Positions 62,942 through 64,000 of a DNA stretch of 64,000 nucleotides are shown piece by piece. The position numbers and the translations under genes were made by a program. Position 1 is the stretch's first letter; every line of letters starts with the position of its first letter. The notes beneath the pieces were generated by a model, which made no database searches, was not told where the DNA came from, and saw only the letters and a list, made by a program, of their open reading frames with translations. The stretch covers positions 650,001-714,000 of the forward strand of contig NZ_AP014809.1 in NCBI RefSeq assembly GCF_002355515.1, written 5' to 3'. Source of the DNA: Methylorubrum populi (GTDB lineage Bacteria; Pseudomonadota; Alphaproteobacteria; Rhizobiales; Beijerinckiaceae).

Positions 62942-63006
62942 CTTTTGTTTTTGCCTCATCTTTTCCCGAAAGCTGCAAACCACCTTTCGGGATGTTGCTC
63001 TAGCGC
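62897..63006. repeat. Probable interspersed palindromic repeat element
   Basis: Two hairpins in about 110 bp: a 20-bp stem at 62897-62941 and TCCCGAAAG ... CTTTCGGGA at 62964-62992, with the T-rich linker CTTTTGTTTTTGCCTCATC between. The 3' end of the block overlaps the stop of the coiled-coil gene. The pattern fits dispersed repeats known from alphaproteobacterial genomes, but a copy count cannot be made here. Confidence 0.5.
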
Positions 63007-63506
63007 GGCTGGGCCTGGAACAACGGCGCGGCCAGGGCCTCGCAGCGGGCGCGCCAAAGATCGCGCTCGGCCCGCAGATCCTCCATCTTGCCGACTTCCT
63101 CGGCGATGTGGGCGCGCAGCTCGCGGATCTCCTGGGCCAGGATGACCTGAAGCTCGTCGCGGCGCTCGGCCTCCAGCCGGAGCCGGGCCTTCAGCATCAT
63201 GTTCTCGGCCATGATCTCGGCAACGTCCTCGTCGGCGGATTCGGCCGGCTTCGCGGCGGCGGAGACGAGGCGGGGCGACCAAGTGGTGCCGCGCGATTCG
63301 GTGTCCGGCTCGGCGGGAACGGCTTCGACCTCAGGGATCTCGACGGATTTGGCCTCGGACATCGTCGCGCGCATGGTGGCAAGCCAGTCTCGCAGCGGCG
63401 CGCTGCTGATCGGAGACCGGGGACCGGACTCGGAAGATGGGGCCTGTCGCGCGGGTTCCGACATCGGGTCGTCCTCGGGCACCCTCAGCGGTGCGTCTTC
63501 GCTCAT
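63000..63506 (-). CDS. Coiled-coil protein of unknown function
   Basis: A 168-residue protein. The N-terminal 90 residues are acidic and Pro/Ser-rich and probably disordered. The C-terminal 75 residues form a clear coiled coil (EIMAENMMLKARLRLEAERR, LAQEIRELRAHIAEEVGKME, LRAERDLWRARCEALAAPL). No signal or membrane helix is present. The stop codon TAG at 63000-63002 lies at the edge of a palindromic repeat. The family is not recognised. Confidence 0.75.
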   Translation of the reverse strand: MSEDAPLRVPEDDPMSEPARQAPSSESGPRSPISSAPLRDWLATMRATMSEAKSVEIPEVEAVPAEPDTESRGTTWSPRLVSAAAKPAESADEDVAEIMAENMMLKARLRLEAERRDELQVILAQEIRELRAHIAEEVGKMEDLRAERDLWRARCEALAAPLFQAQPR

Positions 63507-63635
63507 CAGAGCTCAACATGCTTAACGAAGGGTAAAGTTCGACCCTCCGCTTCCCGCCGTTTCGGGTGCGATCACGGGTCGATCCGCGTGCGGCCATCGG
63601 CTTCCGGATCGAGAAGGGCTCGGGCCCGGTCGGGA

Positions 63636-63664
63636 TTGACTTGGCGCGGTCCAGGGCCTATCCG
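63636..63664 (+). promoter_or_regulatory. Putative sigma-70 promoter of the last gene
   Basis: A -35 TTGACT (63636-63641), a 17-bp spacer and a -10-like TATCCG (63659-63664). The palindrome GACGTTCGAACGTC follows from 63680, so a regulator could bind just after the transcription start. Confidence 0.45.
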
Positions 63665-63679
63665 CCCGGCTTCCATTTC

Positions 63680-63693
63680 GACGTTCGAACGTC
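63680..63693. promoter_or_regulatory. Perfect 14-bp palindrome, possible operator
   Basis: GACGTTCGAACGTC is its own reverse complement. It sits about 15 bp downstream of the putative -10 box at 63659 and 117 bp before the ATG at 63810. Confidence 0.5.
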
Positions 63694-63809
63694 ACGATGA
63701 GCCGCCGACCGGCCCGAGAGGCCGGAGGTCAACGTCCGACAGCGCGTCTGCGCCCTCGGGCGCCCTTGTCGTTGCCGGACTTTCGCCGAAGCGTCAAACG
63801 AGCCCTGCC

Positions 63810-64000
63810 ATGGCGCCCGCGAACGAGACCACCCTTCGCATCGAGGATGCGGTCAACGATTTCTGCCCGTGGTCGGGCAAGCCGATCGTGCCCGAGGCGC
63901 TGACCCTCTACAACGGCGCGGTGGTCGGCTTCTGCAATGCGGAGTGCCGGGACAAGTTCGCCCGCGCGGTGGCGGCCTTCGAGGACGCGCTGCGCGCCCG
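63810..64000 (+). CDS. YHS/TRASH-like cysteine protein (3' end cut by window edge)
   Basis: The first 63 codons of a protein that runs off the window. The start MAPANETTLRIEDAVNDF is followed by CPWSGKPIVPEAL and VVGFCNAECRDKFARAVAAF, a Cys-x(n)-C-x3-C arrangement typical of YHS/TRASH-like metal-binding domains. Rhizobiales have short proteins of this type that are sometimes labelled glutathione S-transferase-related. The function is not established. Confidence 0.75.
   Translation, partial: MAPANETTLRIEDAVNDFCPWSGKPIVPEALTLYNGAVVGFCNAECRDKFARAVAAFEDALRA

Larger units (their letters stand above)
63507..63809. other. 303-bp intergenic region with promoter and palindrome, no gene
   Basis: The divergent gap between the coiled-coil gene and the last gene. 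The only long ORF in it (63697-63903) is Arg-rich and overlaps the real gene in another frame. It contains a sigma-70-like promoter at 63636-63664 and a perfect 14-bp palindrome at 63680-63693. Confidence 0.6.

Noticed and set aside
63697..63903. A 68-codon ORF beginning next to the palindrome
   Set aside because: It is Arg-rich and overlaps the better-supported Cys protein in another frame.

Overview
The window is about 69% GC, almost wholly coding, and reads as the chromosome of a Rhizobiales bacterium. Gene content (a rhizobial-type flagellar cluster with motE, motC and ftcR, a RegB/RegA redox pair, a Cys-type intracellular PHB depolymerase, IalB-like and secreted Rhizobiales-type proteins) points to Methylobacterium/Methylorubrum. 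That genus assignment is inference from gene style; no rRNA gene is present to prove it.

Layout. 1-12.3 kb: the 3' part of purC, two head-to-tail GT2-type glycosyltransferases, small secreted proteins, a YgjP-like metallopeptidase, phaZ divergent from regB-regA, then purS-purQ. 12.4-17.0 kb: apt, an inositol-monophosphatase family gene, and a thiOSGE operon on the minus strand led by a TPP riboswitch. 17.1-22.5 kb: a class III adenylate/guanylate cyclase, an AraC-family regulator split by an IS256-family insertion sequence (32-bp perfect terminal repeats, 8-bp target duplication), and an MFS transporter. 22.5-31.4 kb: rpoD and dnaG, two exported beta-propeller proteins (SMP-30 and MRJP/Yellow types), a yqeY-like gene, carA and a small membrane protein. 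31.4-34.1 kb: a large heparinase II/III-like protein.

34.2-57.1 kb is a flagellar region: flgB-flgC-fliE-flgG-flgA-flgI-motE-flgH-fliL-fliP (+), interrupted by a convergent ClC chloride channel with a divergent MarR regulator, then fliF-fliH-motB-motC-fliK-transglycosylase (+), the regulator ftcR (-), and a minus-strand block motA-fliM-(98-aa coiled coil)-fliN-fliG-flhB-(148-aa unknown). Together these encode the MS ring and C ring, the rod and P/L rings, part of the export gate and the stator with its periplasmic partners. Filament and hook structural genes and fliQ, fliR, flhA and fliI are not in the window. 57.3-64 kb: hslV-hslU, a RhtA/EamA exporter, an MBL-fold hydrolase, a Rieske oxygenase, a 22-codon micro-ORF with an extraordinary ribosome binding site, palindromic repeats, a coiled-coil protein and the start of a YHS/TRASH-like cysteine protein.

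Most interesting items: the 62.7 kb micro-ORF, whose leader matches the complement of the 16S rRNA 3' end over 16 nt; the cleanly datable IS insertion in the AraC gene; a glycosyltransferase gene whose coding sequence seems to extend 80 codons upstream of its first canonical start, with an ATC codon sitting behind a good Shine-Dalgarno; and two unassigned genes inside flagellar operons.
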